From Methylobacterium sp. J-070 (GTDB lineage Bacteria; Pseudomonadota; Alphaproteobacteria; Rhizobiales; Beijerinckiaceae), in the NCBI RefSeq assembly GCF_022829385.1, contig NZ_JAKSXX010000189.1, positions 31,390 through 95,389 on the forward strand: a DNA stretch of 64,000 nt. The letters run 5' to 3'. Shown here piece after piece: positions 41,535 to 53,167 of the stretch. The notes below the pieces were generated by a model. That model was not told the origin of the DNA. It saw only the letters and a program-made list of their open reading frames with translations, and searched no databases. Within the stretch, counting starts at the first letter, position 1, and each line of letters opens with the position of its first letter. The translations under genes and the position numbers were made by a program.

Positions 41535-41936
41535 TCAGAGCTTCAGGAGCGCCTTGGTCTCCTGGAGCTGGACGATCTGGCCGTTCAGCTCCTCGCGCTT
41601 CTGGAGATCGTCCGTGGCGTCGCGCTGCATCTCGGCGGACTCGATGTCCCGGTCGAGGGATTCGGGCGTCAGCTCCTCGATGGGCGCGGCGCGCTCGGCC
41701 AGGACGGTCACCGCCGTGGGGCCGATGTCGGCGAAACCGCCGCGGACGTAGATCCGCTTGCCGTTGCCCTGGCTCTCGGTGATGACGATGACCCCGACGC
41801 GCAGGGAGGTCAGCACCGGTGCGTGGCCCGGCATGACGGTCATCTCGCCCTCGGTGCCGGGCAGCTGAACGGCGGTCACCTCGCCGGAATACAGCGTCCG
41901 CTCGGGGCCGACGAAATCGAAGTGGAAGGTGGCCAT
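41535..41936 (-). CDS. atpC: ATP synthase F1 epsilon subunit
   Basis: The epsilon subunit of the F1 stalk is 133 residues, with the N-terminal beta-sandwich (MATFHFDFVGPERTLYSGEVTAVQLPGTEGEMTV, family typical) and a C-terminal helical hairpin. It is the last gene of atpHAGDC. A REP-like hairpin separates it from atpD. Confidence 0.95.
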   Translation of the reverse strand: MATFHFDFVGPERTLYSGEVTAVQLPGTEGEMTVMPGHAPVLTSLRVGVIVITESQGNGKRIYVRGGFADIGPTAVTVLAERAAPIEELTPESLDRDIESAEMQRDATDDLQKREELNGQIVQLQETKALLKL

Positions 41937-41966
41937 AGCCTCAAGCTTTCCCGCATCCGCAACAGG

Positions 41967-41993
41967 CTCTCCTCCCCCATGCGGGGAGGAGAG
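41967..41993. repeat. REP-like palindrome in the atpD-atpC gap, copy 2
   Basis: CTCTCCTCCCC, loop CATGC, GGGGAGGAGAG: a perfect 11-bp stem within the 70-bp gap between atpD and atpC. Confidence 0.8.
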
Positions 41994-42006
41994 GGAGGGC
42001 GCAGCC

Positions 42007-43464
42007 TTACGCGGCCTTCAGCTTCTTGGCCTTCTCCTGGGCCTGCTCGATCGTGCCGACCATGTAGAAGGCGGCCTCGGGCAGGTCGTCGTAATCGCCG
42101 TTCACCAGGCCCTTGAAGCCCTTGATGGTGTCCTCCAGCGGCACCTGCACGCCCGGCGAGCCGGTGAACACCTCGGCCACCGAGAAGGGCTGCGAGAAGA
42201 AGCGCTCGATCTTGCGGGCGCGGGCGACGGTGAGCTTATCCTCCTCGGACAGCTCGTCCATGCCCAGGATCGCGATGATGTCCTGGAGCGCCTTGTAGCG
42301 CTGCAGGGTCTGCTGCACCCGGCGGGCGACGTCGTAGTGCTCCTCGCCGAGGATCGTCGGCGACAGCATGCGCGAGGTCGAGTCCAGCGGATCCACCGCC
42401 GGGTAGATGCCCTTCTCGGCGATCGAGCGGGACAGCACGGTGGTGGCGTCGAGGTGGGCGAACGAGGCGGCGGGCGCCGGGTCGGTCAGATCGTCGGCCG
42501 GCACGTAGATGGCCTGCACCGAGGTGATCGAGCCCTTGTTGGTGGTGGTGATGCGCTCCTGGAGCGCGCCCATGTCGGTGGCGAGCGTCGGCTGGTAGCC
42601 CACCGCCGAGGGGATGCGGCCCAGCAGCGCCGACACTTCGGAGCCCGCCTGCGTGAAGCGGAAGATGTTGTCGACGAAGAACAGCACGTCCTGGCCCTCG
42701 TCGCGGAACTGCTCCGCGATGGTCAGGCCGGTGAGCGCGACCCGCGAGCGGGCGCCGGGCGACTCGTTCATCTGGCCGTACACCAGGGCGCACTTCGAAC
42801 CCTCGGCCGAGCCGTTGTTCTCCTTCGGGTCCATGTTGACCTTGGACTCGATCATCTCGTGGTAGAGATCGTTGCCCTCGCGGGTCCGCTCGCCGACGCC
42901 GGCGAACACCGAGTAGCCCGAGTGCACCTTGGCGATGTTGTTGATCAGCTCCATGATCAGCACGGTCTTGCCAACGCCGGCGCCGCCGAACAGGCCGATC
43001 TTGCCGCCCTTGGCGTAGGGCGCGAGCAGGTCCACCACCTTGATGCCGGTCACCAGGATCTGCGCCTCGGTGGACTGGTCGGCGTAGGACGGAGCCGGCT
43101 GGTGGATCGCCCGGTAGGTGTCGCACACGACAGGACCGGCCTCGTCGATCGGCTCGCCGATGACGTTCATGATCCGGCCCAGCGTGTTCATGCCGACCGG
43201 GACCTTGATGGGCTCGCCGGTATCGGTGCACTCCTGGCCGCGGGTCAGACCCTCGGACGTGTCCATGGCGATGCAGCGGACGGTGCTCTCGCCGAGCTGC
43301 TGGGCGACCTCGAGGACGAGGCGGGCGCCGTTGTTCTTGGTCTCCAGGGCGTTCAGGATCTCGGGCAGGTGCCCGTCGAACTGCACGTCGACCACGGGGC
43401 CGATGACCTGGGTGATCTTGCCGACCTTGTTGGAGCCGGTGCCGGGGATTGCGGTGTTGGCCAT
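42007..43464 (-). CDS. atpD: ATP synthase F1 beta subunit
   Basis: The catalytic beta subunit is 485 residues. Walker A is GGAGVGKTVLIMEL, the catalytic Glu and Arg region is GVGERTREGND, Walker B is ILFFVDNIFRF-like (VLFFVDNIFRF), and the C-terminal DELSEEDK (DELSEED) motif is present. The ATG at 43464 (MANTAIPG) is preferred over an in-frame ATG six codons upstream. Confidence 0.98.
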   Translation of the reverse strand: MANTAIPGTGSNKVGKITQVIGPVVDVQFDGHLPEILNALETKNNGARLVLEVAQQLGESTVRCIAMDTSEGLTRGQECTDTGEPIKVPVGMNTLGRIMNVIGEPIDEAGPVVCDTYRAIHQPAPSYADQSTEAQILVTGIKVVDLLAPYAKGGKIGLFGGAGVGKTVLIMELINNIAKVHSGYSVFAGVGERTREGNDLYHEMIESKVNMDPKENNGSAEGSKCALVYGQMNESPGARSRVALTGLTIAEQFRDEGQDVLFFVDNIFRFTQAGSEVSALLGRIPSAVGYQPTLATDMGALQERITTTNKGSITSVQAIYVPADDLTDPAPAASFAHLDATTVLSRSIAEKGIYPAVDPLDSTSRMLSPTILGEEHYDVARRVQQTLQRYKALQDIIAILGMDELSEEDKLTVARARKIERFFSQPFSVAEVFTGSPGVQVPLEDTIKGFKGLVNGDYDDLPEAAFYMVGTIEQAQEKAKKLKAA

Positions 43465-43506
43465 GGTGAATCTACCCTTCAAGCTGTGCGGTCAGGTCGC
43501 GGAGCC

Positions 43507-44397
43507 TCAGAGGGCCTCCGCGCCCGAGATGATCTCGATGAGTTCCTTGGTGATCATGGCCTGACGCGTGCGGTTGTAGATCAGCGTCTGCTTCTTGATC
43601 ATCTCGCCGGCGTTGCGGGTGGCCGAATCCATGGCGCTCATGCGCGCGCCCTGCTCGGACGCGGCGTTCTCCAGGAGCGCCCGGTAGATCTGCACGGTGA
43701 GATTCTTCGGCAGCAGCGTCTCCAGGATCGCCTCCTCGGAGGGCTCGAACTCCAGGGCGGCGTTGCCGGCAGCCGCCTTCGCATCGGTGTCGGCCTCCGG
43801 CAGCTCGGCCGGGATCAGCCGCTGCGCGGTGGGGATCTGCGAGATGACCGACCGGAATTCCGAGAAGAACAGGGTCGCCACGTCGAACTCGCCGGCCTCG
43901 AAGCGGGTGAGGATCTTGTCGGCGATCTCGGCGGCGAACTCGTAGTCCACCGGGCGGTTGCCGCGGATGTCCATGCTCTCGACGATCTGGTCGCGGTACA
44001 GGCGGCGCAGCTGGTCGTAGCCCTTCTTGCCGACCGTCATGATCTTGACGGTCCGACCCTCCGCGGTGAGCTTCTGGATGTATTCCCGCACCGCCAGCCG
44101 GACGATCGAGGAGTTGAAGGCGCCGCACAGGCCGCGATCCCCGGTGCAGACCACCAGGAGATGGGTCTGCTCCGCGCCGGTACCGGACAGGAGCCTCGGC
44201 GCGCCGACGCCGCCGATCAGGTTGCCGGCGAGGTTGCCCAGCACCATCGCCATCTTCTCGGCATAGGGACGGCCCGCCTCGGCGGCCATCTGCGCCCGGC
44301 GCAGCTTGGCGGCGGCGACCATCTGCATGGCCTTGGTGATCTTCTGCGTCGCCTTCACCGAGGTGATGCGGTTGCGCAGGTCTTTCAAACTCGCCAT
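43507..44397 (-). CDS. atpG: ATP synthase F1 gamma subunit
   Basis: The gamma subunit forms the rotating shaft of F1. It is 296 residues, with the N-terminal helix MASLKDLRNRITSVKATQKI, the central GLCGAFNSSI motif, and the C-terminal RNRTRQAMITKELIEIISGA-type helix (NRTRQAMITKELIEIISG). Two REP-like hairpins lie between it and atpA. Confidence 0.97.
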   Translation of the reverse strand: MASLKDLRNRITSVKATQKITKAMQMVAAAKLRRAQMAAEAGRPYAEKMAMVLGNLAGNLIGGVGAPRLLSGTGAEQTHLLVVCTGDRGLCGAFNSSIVRLAVREYIQKLTAEGRTVKIMTVGKKGYDQLRRLYRDQIVESMDIRGNRPVDYEFAAEIADKILTRFEAGEFDVATLFFSEFRSVISQIPTAQRLIPAELPEADTDAKAAAGNAALEFEPSEEAILETLLPKNLTVQIYRALLENAASEQGARMSAMDSATRNAGEMIKKQTLIYNRTRQAMITKELIEIISGAEAL

Positions 44398-44429
44398 CGG
44401 GCCGCGTCCAGGTCCATCAGAGAGGGCCT

Positions 44430-44452
44430 CTCCTCCCCTGTGCGGGGAGGAG
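44430..44452. repeat. REP-like palindrome in the atpA-atpG gap, copy 3
   Basis: CTCCTCCCC, loop TGTGC, GGGGAGGAG: a 9-bp stem 32 bp before the atpG start. Confidence 0.8.
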
Positions 44453-44514
44453 CCGAAGGTCGGGGTGGTTCAGGATGAAGCGCAGCGGTCTCGTCTGCAC
44501 CACCCCCACCCGTG

Positions 44515-44536
44515 CCCCTCCCCGCAGGGGGAGGGG
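44515..44536. repeat. REP-like palindrome in the atpA-atpG gap, copy 4
   Basis: CCCCTCCCC, loop GCAG, GGGGAGGGG: a 9-bp stem ending just after the atpA stop. Together with the copy at 44430 it could act as an mRNA-stability element. Confidence 0.75.
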
Positions 44537-44543
44537 GCTTCGA

Positions 44544-46076
<1,533 letters not shown>

Positions 46077-46131
46077 ACTCGGGGCCTCTGTCGCTAATGC
46101 GTCTGTGCGTGTTCGGATCGGATGGGGGCGC

Positions 46132-46704
46132 TTACGGCGCGGCCCGCATCGCGAGGCGGATACCGTTGAGCTTGGTCTTGAGGGAGGCGTCGACCATGCG
46201 CGAGCCCATCTTCAGGACGAGACCGCCGATCAGGCTCGGGTCGACGACGAGGTCGACGTCGACATCGGCCTTGGCGATGTCGCGGAGCGACGCCTTGATC
46301 TCCTCGAGCACGGTGTCGGACGGCTTCTCGGCCACCCGCACCTGGGCGCGCACGATGCCCTTCGAGTCCTGAACCAGCGACCGGAACGCCGCGATCATGT
46401 CGGGCAGGGCGAAGAGCCGCCGGTTCGAAGCCACGAGGCGGATGAAGTTGCCGGCCAAGCCGCCGATCTCGGCCTTGTCGAGCACGGCGCCGATGGCGGC
46501 CGCCTGCTCTTCGGCGCCGAACACCGGACTGCGGACCAGGCGGCGCAGGTCCGCGCTCTCCTTCAGCAGCGTGTCGAATTGATTGAGGGATGCGGCGACC
46601 GCATCGACCTGACGCGCGTCGCGCGCGAGTTCGAACAGGGCGGAAGCGTACCGGCCCGCCACGCCTGCGACCAGGGGACCAGCCTCGGAACCGTTCTGCG
46701 CCAC
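46132..46704 (-). CDS. atpH: ATP synthase F1 delta subunit
   Basis: The delta subunit joins F1 to the peripheral stalk. It is 190 residues with GRYASALFELARDARQVDAV at the N-terminus and the C-terminal VDPSLIGGLVLKMGSRMVDAS motif. The GTG at 46704 (MAQNGSEAG) gives normal length; an upstream in-frame ATG adds a non-conserved Arg-rich stretch. It is the first gene of the F1 operon; the F0 genes are not nearby, as is usual in alphaproteobacteria. Confidence 0.95.
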   Translation of the reverse strand: MAQNGSEAGPLVAGVAGRYASALFELARDARQVDAVAASLNQFDTLLKESADLRRLVRSPVFGAEEQAAAIGAVLDKAEIGGLAGNFIRLVASNRRLFALPDMIAAFRSLVQDSKGIVRAQVRVAEKPSDTVLEEIKASLRDIAKADVDVDLVVDPSLIGGLVLKMGSRMVDASLKTKLNGIRLAMRAAP

Positions 46705-46922
46705 CCGTCGCTCTCTTCTCTGGTTGCCCGCCCGCTCCGCGCGCTCCGGCGGGAAGCGCGGTGCGAGACCGTTCGGGACGTGGGGTCGCGCCAGCAGCGG
46801 GCAGGGTCGATGACCGGCCCTTGTGGCGCGGCGACCGCCTAGCATGCCGGCATGGCCGCGCGCAACACGGACCGATGCGGCTCTGCGCGATACGGCGGCG
46901 GAAGTGTGACGTGGGGCGATCC

Positions 46923-47612
46923 TCAGCAGGCGAGCCGGTCGCAGCGGCGCGTGCTGGCGATCATCCGCGCCATCGCGCGCGCGCCCGGATGCCCGAGGAT
47001 GCCGCTGTTGCCGAGGACGTAGGACGGCGTGGCGTAGAGCCCGAGATCGGCCGCCATCCGCATCTGGCTCTTGAGCGCCGCGCGCACCTCGTCGCTATCG
47101 GCGATCTCCTCGATCTCCGCCTGTGGGACGCCCAGGGCGGCCGCCGCCGTCAGCGCGCCGGGCCCGTCGATGCGGCCGGGCTTGCCGAGGACGGTCCGAT
47201 AGAAGCCCCAGGCCGCCTCCGATCCGAGCCTGCGCTGCACCGCCAGCATGACCTTGGCGGCCTGGGCCGATTGCGGCGACAGGATCGGATTGTGGACAAG
47301 CCCGACGCGCAGCTCCCCATCGCCGTCGTGCAGCGCGACCACGTCGGCGGCGGCCTTCCGGCAATAGGGGCAGTTGAAATCGAAGAACTCGTACAGCGTC
47401 GTCCCGGCCTCCCGCGGCCCGGCATAGGTGACGCCGCGCAGGGCGGGGATCTGCCCGGTGATCTCCCCCGGCAGGATCGAATTCGCCACCGCCTTGCCGT
47501 AGTCGCCGCTGACCGCGACGCGCTGGCCATAGGATTGCGCGGCGGCGCGGCCGAGCCCCGTGCCGAGCGTGGCGCCGGCGGCGGCGAGGAGGAGTCGTCG
47601 GGAAACGGGCAT
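46923..47612 (-). CDS. Periplasmic DsbA-family thiol oxidoreductase
   Basis: The 229-residue protein starts with a Tat-like or Sec signal (MPVSRRLLLAAAGATLGTGL). It has a thioredoxin-fold DsbA domain with CPYC at 81-84 in FFDFNCPYCRKAAAD and the cis-Pro loop LYATPSYVLG. It is close to the DsbA/DsbG-like (COG1651) disulfide oxidoreductases. Two further Cys occur at the extreme C-terminus (RRCDRLAC). Confidence 0.88.
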   Translation of the reverse strand: MPVSRRLLLAAAGATLGTGLGRAAAQSYGQRVAVSGDYGKAVANSILPGEITGQIPALRGVTYAGPREAGTTLYEFFDFNCPYCRKAAADVVALHDGDGELRVGLVHNPILSPQSAQAAKVMLAVQRRLGSEAAWGFYRTVLGKPGRIDGPGALTAAAALGVPQAEIEEIADSDEVRAALKSQMRMAADLGLYATPSYVLGNSGILGHPGARAMARMIASTRRCDRLAC

Positions 47613-47732
47613 GGGTCTCGTCCGGGGGCATCGCTGTCCCGCCCCGGTGGCGCCGCGGCGGAGGCGGATCAGAAGCAGGCGGTCGAGTCGGTTTGATGAC
47701 CGCGGGACGTGGACGGATCCCCGTCAGGAGGC

Positions 47733-48359
47733 CTACCGAAACCCTCTCGGCCGGTCACCCGTCGCCCAGGCCAGCGCCCGATCGAGGCGATCGTTGCCCC
47801 AGAACAGCTCGCCGTCATCGGCCAGGAAGGTCGGCGCCCCGTAGATTCCGCGCGAGCGCGCCTCCTCGACGCTGACCCGCAGCCGGGTCTTGTTGGCCTC
47901 GGCGGCGGCGGCACGCACGGTCTGGGTCCCGTCGAGGCCGAGCGAATCGAGGATCTCGGCGACCGCGGCCGGCTCCGCGATGGAGCGACCCTCGGCGAAG
48001 CTCGCGGTGAACACCGCCTTCGAGAACGGCACCAGCCAGTCCTGGTCATGACCGAGGGTGGCGACCCGCACGGCGCTGAGGCTGTTCTGCGGGAACTGTG
48101 CGGGGCGGGTCAGCGGCGGCAGGCCGAGGTGGGCAGCCTCGCGCTCGACGTCGCGCCACATGTTCTTGCCCTTGGCCGCGTAGAGGTTGAACGGCGAGGT
48201 GGTCCAACCCTGGGCGGCGAAGAGCGGCCCGACCAGGAACGGGCGCCATCGCACCGCGACACCCGCCTCCGCGGCGGCGGCCTCGATCCGCATCGCCGCG
48301 AGGTAGGAGTACGTCGAGGCGAATTCGTACCAGAACTCCAAAATTGGCTGGCGCGCCAT
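47733..48359 (-). CDS. 2-hydroxychromene-2-carboxylate isomerase-like DsbA-fold protein
   Basis: The 208-residue protein has a DsbA/kappa-GST fold: FWYEFASTYSYLAAMRIE at the N-terminus (with the active-site Ser where DsbA has Cys), RPFLVGPLFAAQG, and GIYGAPTFLADDGELFWGNDRL near the C-terminus. The natural substrate is not predictable; the named enzyme isomerises a naphthalene breakdown product using glutathione. The start at 48359 (MARQPILEF) is fixed by family length. Confidence 0.88.
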   Translation of the reverse strand: MARQPILEFWYEFASTYSYLAAMRIEAAAAEAGVAVRWRPFLVGPLFAAQGWTTSPFNLYAAKGKNMWRDVEREAAHLGLPPLTRPAQFPQNSLSAVRVATLGHDQDWLVPFSKAVFTASFAEGRSIAEPAAVAEILDSLGLDGTQTVRAAAAEANKTRLRVSVEEARSRGIYGAPTFLADDGELFWGNDRLDRALAWATGDRPRGFR

Positions 48360-48560
48360 AGACTTCGCCTCTCCGATACACGCTCTCGGCGATGTCGACA
48401 CGCAACGCCCGCGCCGTTTCTTCCACGCCCGCAAGGCCGCCGTGAGGCAAAATGCGGCCGATCCGTCGACATCGGGGCTACGCGCGAGACGGCACGCCGG
48501 TTGCAGGCCCGTGACACCCGCGATAAGCCGCGGACGCCCCGCCTCAGTTCCGGAAGCCGC

Positions 48561-49799
<1,239 letters not shown>

Positions 49800-49824
49800 G
49801 GCTTACGCCGGCGGACGCCGCGCG

Positions 49825-50469
49825 TCAGGCGGGCGTCCAGGTCCCTGCCGTGCGGCGGAACGCGCCGGGCCCGAGATCGGCGTAGCGCAGGAAGATCTGC
49901 AGCGCCGGCTGCATCTCGCGATGGAGGCGGACGAGCCGCGTCTGCGAATCCTCGTCGTCGTTGGCGGCGGCCTCCGGGACGGCGGCGAGGTGGCGGCCCA
50001 TGGCGGCGGTGTAGGAGCCCGCGCCGATGTAAGGGTGCTGCGGATCGACCCGCGGCACGTTGCGCGCGCCGTCCCAGCCGTAATTGAGCTGCGGGATCAG
50101 CGCGAGGTGCTCCGGGGTCACCGCGAAGGTGATGTGCTCGGGCGTCTCGCCGGTCTCGGCATCCCGGAAGACGTCGCCGACCGCGCCCTGGTCGAGCTTG
50201 GCCAGGGCATTGTGGTACTGGTACCGGCTCGGCTTCAGCGCGGCGTTCTGGGCGAAGATCGCGAGGCCGTCCTCCAGCGCGCGGTGCTCCTCCTCGGCGC
50301 CCTCGTCGTCGCCGGTGACGTTGGCGATGTCGCCGTCCCGATCGAGGCTGCCGTAGGGCGCCTCCGGATGGATCGTCGGCGCGCCCGGCTCGGCACCGCC
50401 CCAGGCGACGACCATCCGGCGGATCAGGGCGATGCGCTCCAGGGTGAGGTCGTAGACGGCGTCGTTCAT
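49825..50469 (-). CDS. Hypothetical protein
   Basis: The 214-residue soluble protein starts MNDAVYDLTLERIALIRRMV. It has an acidic middle (VTGDDEGAEEEHRALEDGLA) and segments rich in aromatics (HITFAVTPEHLALIPQLNYGW, HPYIGAGSYTAAMGRHL). I recognise no family. It has no signal or membrane segment. It is convergent with argG, 25 bp away. Confidence 0.7.
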   Translation of the reverse strand: MNDAVYDLTLERIALIRRMVVAWGGAEPGAPTIHPEAPYGSLDRDGDIANVTGDDEGAEEEHRALEDGLAIFAQNAALKPSRYQYHNALAKLDQGAVGDVFRDAETGETPEHITFAVTPEHLALIPQLNYGWDGARNVPRVDPQHPYIGAGSYTAAMGRHLAAVPEAAANDDEDSQTRLVRLHREMQPALQIFLRYADLGPGAFRRTAGTWTPA

Positions 50470-50574
50470 CGCGTGTCGGTCCCGGATCCAGCGGAGCTGG
50501 CGTCCGTCTTACAGACCGGTTTCGGCGGCTGCTACCGTGCGGCCACGGCTTGCCGCGCGAACGGCTGGGACATA

Positions 50575-50597
50575 GGGATATGCCAATCGCATATCCC
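50575..50597. promoter_or_regulatory. Probable VapBC operator (perfect inverted repeat)
   Basis: GGGATATGC (50575-50583) and GCATATCCC (50589-50597) form a perfect 9-bp inverted repeat around CAATC, 22 bp upstream of vapB. VapBC complexes usually repress their own promoter by binding such a palindrome. Confidence 0.75.
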
Positions 50598-50619
50598 AGA
50601 ACGGTCCGGAGGCTGAACC

Positions 50620-50853
50620 ATGACCAGCTCCACGGTCTTCACCAGCAACCGCAGTCAGGCGGTTCGCCTCCCCAAGGCGGTGGCCTTCGCGGCAGACGTG
50701 CATCGGGTCGACATCCTGAAGATCGGCCGCACGCGGGTGATTGTGCCGACGGGGCAGAGATGGGAAGATCTCTTCCAGGATGGGCCGCGCCTCAGCGAAG
50801 ACTTTCTGACCGGGCGCGAACAGCCGCCCGTGGAGACGCGCGAGCCTTTCTGA
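50620..50853 (+). CDS. vapB: VapB-type antitoxin (AbrB/SpoVT fold)
   Basis: The 77-residue protein has an N-terminal swapped-hairpin AbrB DNA-binding domain (VFTSNRSQAVRLPKAVAF). Its acidic and hydrophobic C-terminus (GPRLSEDFLTGREQPP) would wrap the toxin. GGAGG lies just before the start. Its stop overlaps the toxin start (TGATG), a classic toxin-antitoxin arrangement. Confidence 0.9.
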   Translation: MTSSTVFTSNRSQAVRLPKAVAFAADVHRVDILKIGRTRVIVPTGQRWEDLFQDGPRLSEDFLTGREQPPVETREPF

Positions 50854-51275
50854 TGTTGATCTACATGCTCGATACAAATATTTGTATCTATGTCATGAAA
50901 AACTACCCTGTCTGCATCAAAGATCGATTCAACGCCCTGGCTGATCAGCTCTGTATATCAAGCATCACGTTGGGAGAACTGCATTACGGCGTGGAGAAAT
51001 CCGCACGCCGCACGGAGAACCTGGCGGCGATCACGCAATTTGTGGCGCGCCTCGACGTACTGCCCTTCAGCGACAAGGCGGCGGTCCACTACGGACAGGT
51101 TCGGGCCGAACTCGAGAAGGCCGGCACGCCATGTGGTGCGCACGACATGCAGATCGGCGGTCACGCCCGGAGTGAGGGGTTGATCGTGGTGACCAACAAC
51201 CTGCGGGAGTTCAGCCGCATGCCCGGGGTCCGATCAGAGAATTGGATACCGGCGGCGGCCAGTCGTTCCGACTGA
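50853..51275 (+). CDS. vapC: VapC-type PIN-domain ribonuclease toxin
   Basis: The 140-residue PIN domain has the acidic residues in LDTNICIYVM, GELHYGVE and HDMQIGGHARSEG, followed by VVTNN, the usual C-terminal motif. It cleaves RNA, often tRNA or rRNA, when freed of VapB. All catalytic acids are present, so it looks active. Confidence 0.92.
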   Translation: MLIYMLDTNICIYVMKNYPVCIKDRFNALADQLCISSITLGELHYGVEKSARRTENLAAITQFVARLDVLPFSDKAAVHYGQVRAELEKAGTPCGAHDMQIGGHARSEGLIVVTNNLREFSRMPGVRSENWIPAAASRSD

Positions 51276-51388
51276 CGCCGCGATGCGACTCATCGACCGC
51301 TGCATGCCGACTGATCATTCCGCCGACTGGCAGCCGTGATCGCCTGTCGCGCGGGATTGCGAACGGTCACCTTGACCGGCTCGGGCCG

Positions 51389-52171
51389 CTACCGCCGCAG
51401 GCACCCGGTCAGGCCCTCGACCTGATCCATCATGGCCTGGATCCGGGCGGCGCGGCGGCGGACCCCGGGGGAGGGGCGTCCGGCGCTGCGGGTGATCGGG
51501 TTCGGCAGGACGGCGGCAAGCAGCGCCGCCTCGCCCCGGGTGAGACGGCTCGCATCCTTGCCGAACCAGTGCCGGCTCGCGGCCTGCGCGCCGTAGATCC
51601 CGTCGCCCCATTCGGCGACGTTCAGGTAGATCTCCATCATCCGCCGCTTGCCCCAGAGGGTGTCGAGCGCCAGCGCCAGCGGGATCTCCAGGCCTTTCCG
51701 GATGTAGGAGCGGCCGGGCCACAGGAACACGTTCTTCACGGTCTGCATGGCGATGGTCGAGGCGCCCCGACTCGGCGAATCCTCGTCCTCGACGACTTCC
51801 CGGAGCGCGCCGAGATCGACGCCGTGGTCCAGGCAGAAGCGCTGGTCCTCCGATGCGATGACCGCCTGCGGCAGCACCGGCGCGATGGCGGTGAGGGCGA
51901 CCGGATCCCGGCTCACGGGTTGGAGCGTCAACCATCGCCCGAGCATCAGGGTCGACGGCGGCATCACCGCGCTATAGACGAGCGCCAACAACAGCGCGAG
52001 GACGAACCCGATGGCGGGGAGCAGCAGCAGCGCTCCCACGACCTGGCGGACACGGTGGGAGCGTCGCGGGTGTGCGCGTCGGAGGTCGCGACCAGCCGCC
52101 TCCCGCCTGCGTCCCGCCCCATCCACCGTGATCTCGTCCCCGCCCGACTGACACTCGATTGGTTTTCGCAA
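51389..52171 (-). CDS. mtgA: Monofunctional biosynthetic peptidoglycan transglycosylase
   Basis: MtgA polymerises lipid II into glycan strands. The 260-residue protein has an N-terminal membrane anchor (VVGALLLLPAIGFVLALLLAL) and a GT51 domain: the catalytic Glu lies in AVIASEDQRFCLDHGVD, then RGASTIAMQTVKNVFLW and the KRRMMEIYLNVAEWGDGIYG signature. It is divergent from the ispA-type gene. Confidence 0.93.
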   Translation of the reverse strand: MRKPIECQSGGDEITVDGAGRRREAAGRDLRRAHPRRSHRVRQVVGALLLLPAIGFVLALLLALVYSAVMPPSTLMLGRWLTLQPVSRDPVALTAIAPVLPQAVIASEDQRFCLDHGVDLGALREVVEDEDSPSRGASTIAMQTVKNVFLWPGRSYIRKGLEIPLALALDTLWGKRRMMEIYLNVAEWGDGIYGAQAASRHWFGKDASRLTRGEAALLAAVLPNPITRSAGRPSPGVRRRAARIQAMMDQVEGLTGCLRR

Positions 52172-52195
52172 GGCCAGGACCGGACGTAGCGCCCG

Positions 52196-53167
52196 ATGAC
52201 CCCGACCCTCTCAACGCAGGCACCGACCGGTTCGGTCAAGGTTGACACGCCGGCCGCCGATTTTACCCACAGGTTGACGGAGGTCGCCGGGACGGTCGAG
52301 ACCTTCCTGGTCGGGCGCCTCGGCCCCGACGTCGGATCCGGCGAGATCGCCCGTCCGCCCCGCCTGATGGAGGCGATGCGGCACGCGGTGCTGGGCGGCG
52401 GCAAGCGCCTCCGGCCGTTCCTCGCCATCGAGACCGCCCGGATGCTCGGCGGCTCCGAGGCCGCCGCGCTCGCCGCCGGTGCCGGGGTCGAGCTGGTGCA
52501 TTGCTACAGCCTCGTCCACGACGACCTTCCGGCCATGGACGACGACGACATGCGCCGGGGCAAGCCCACGGTGCACAAGGCGTACGACGAGGCCACCGCC
52601 ATCCTGGTGGGCGACGCCCTGCAGACGCTGGCCTTCGAGATCGTGGCCGATCCGACCTGGCAGCCGGATCCGCGCATCCGCGCCGACCTAGTCCTGGGCC
52701 TCGCCCGGGCGTCGGGCCTCGGCGGCATGGTCGGCGGCCAGCTCCTCGACCTCACCGCCGAGGGCCGGTTCGGGGCGGCCACCATGGACGTGGACGACAC
52801 CCTGCGGATGCAGGCGATGAAGACCGGCGCGATCCTGGCCTTCTCGGTGGAAGCCGGCGCGATCGTGGGGGGCGCCGACGAGAGCCAGCGCGCGTCACTT
52901 CTGCGCTACGGCCTCGCCCTCGGTCAGGCTTTCCAGATCGCCGACGACATCCTCGACCGGGAGGCGTCACCCGAGGCGATGGGCAAGGCCACCGGCAAGG
53001 ACAAGGATGCCGGCAAGGCGACGCTCGTCGACCGCCTCGGCATCGACGGGGCTCGCGCCGAGTGCGATCGCCTCGTCGGCGTCTGCGAGGATGCGGTCTC
53101 CCTGTGGGGGGAGGGGGCGCGCGTCCTGCGGGACGCGGCCCGCTTCACGGTCGCGCGCAAGACCTGA
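52196..53167 (+). CDS. ispA: Polyprenyl synthetase, probably farnesyl diphosphate synthase
   Basis: The 323-residue all-helical enzyme makes farnesyl diphosphate from IPP and DMAPP/GPP. The first Asp-rich motif is DDLPAMDDDDMRRGKPT and the second DDILDREAS. GGGKRLRPFL and CYSLVHDDLPAMD are typical. The extra residues between the aspartates of the first motif are the bacterial FPP synthase pattern. A geranylgeranyl product is less likely. Confidence 0.92.
   Translation: MTPTLSTQAPTGSVKVDTPAADFTHRLTEVAGTVETFLVGRLGPDVGSGEIARPPRLMEAMRHAVLGGGKRLRPFLAIETARMLGGSEAAALAAGAGVELVHCYSLVHDDLPAMDDDDMRRGKPTVHKAYDEATAILVGDALQTLAFEIVADPTWQPDPRIRADLVLGLARASGLGGMVGGQLLDLTAEGRFGAATMDVDDTLRMQAMKTGAILAFSVEAGAIVGGADESQRASLLRYGLALGQAFQIADDILDREASPEAMGKATGKDKDAGKATLVDRLGIDGARAECDRLVGVCEDAVSLWGEGARVLRDAARFTVARKT

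Noticed and set aside
41929..44478. Long plus-strand frame opposite atpD and atpG
   Set aside because: Shadow of two certain ATP synthase genes.
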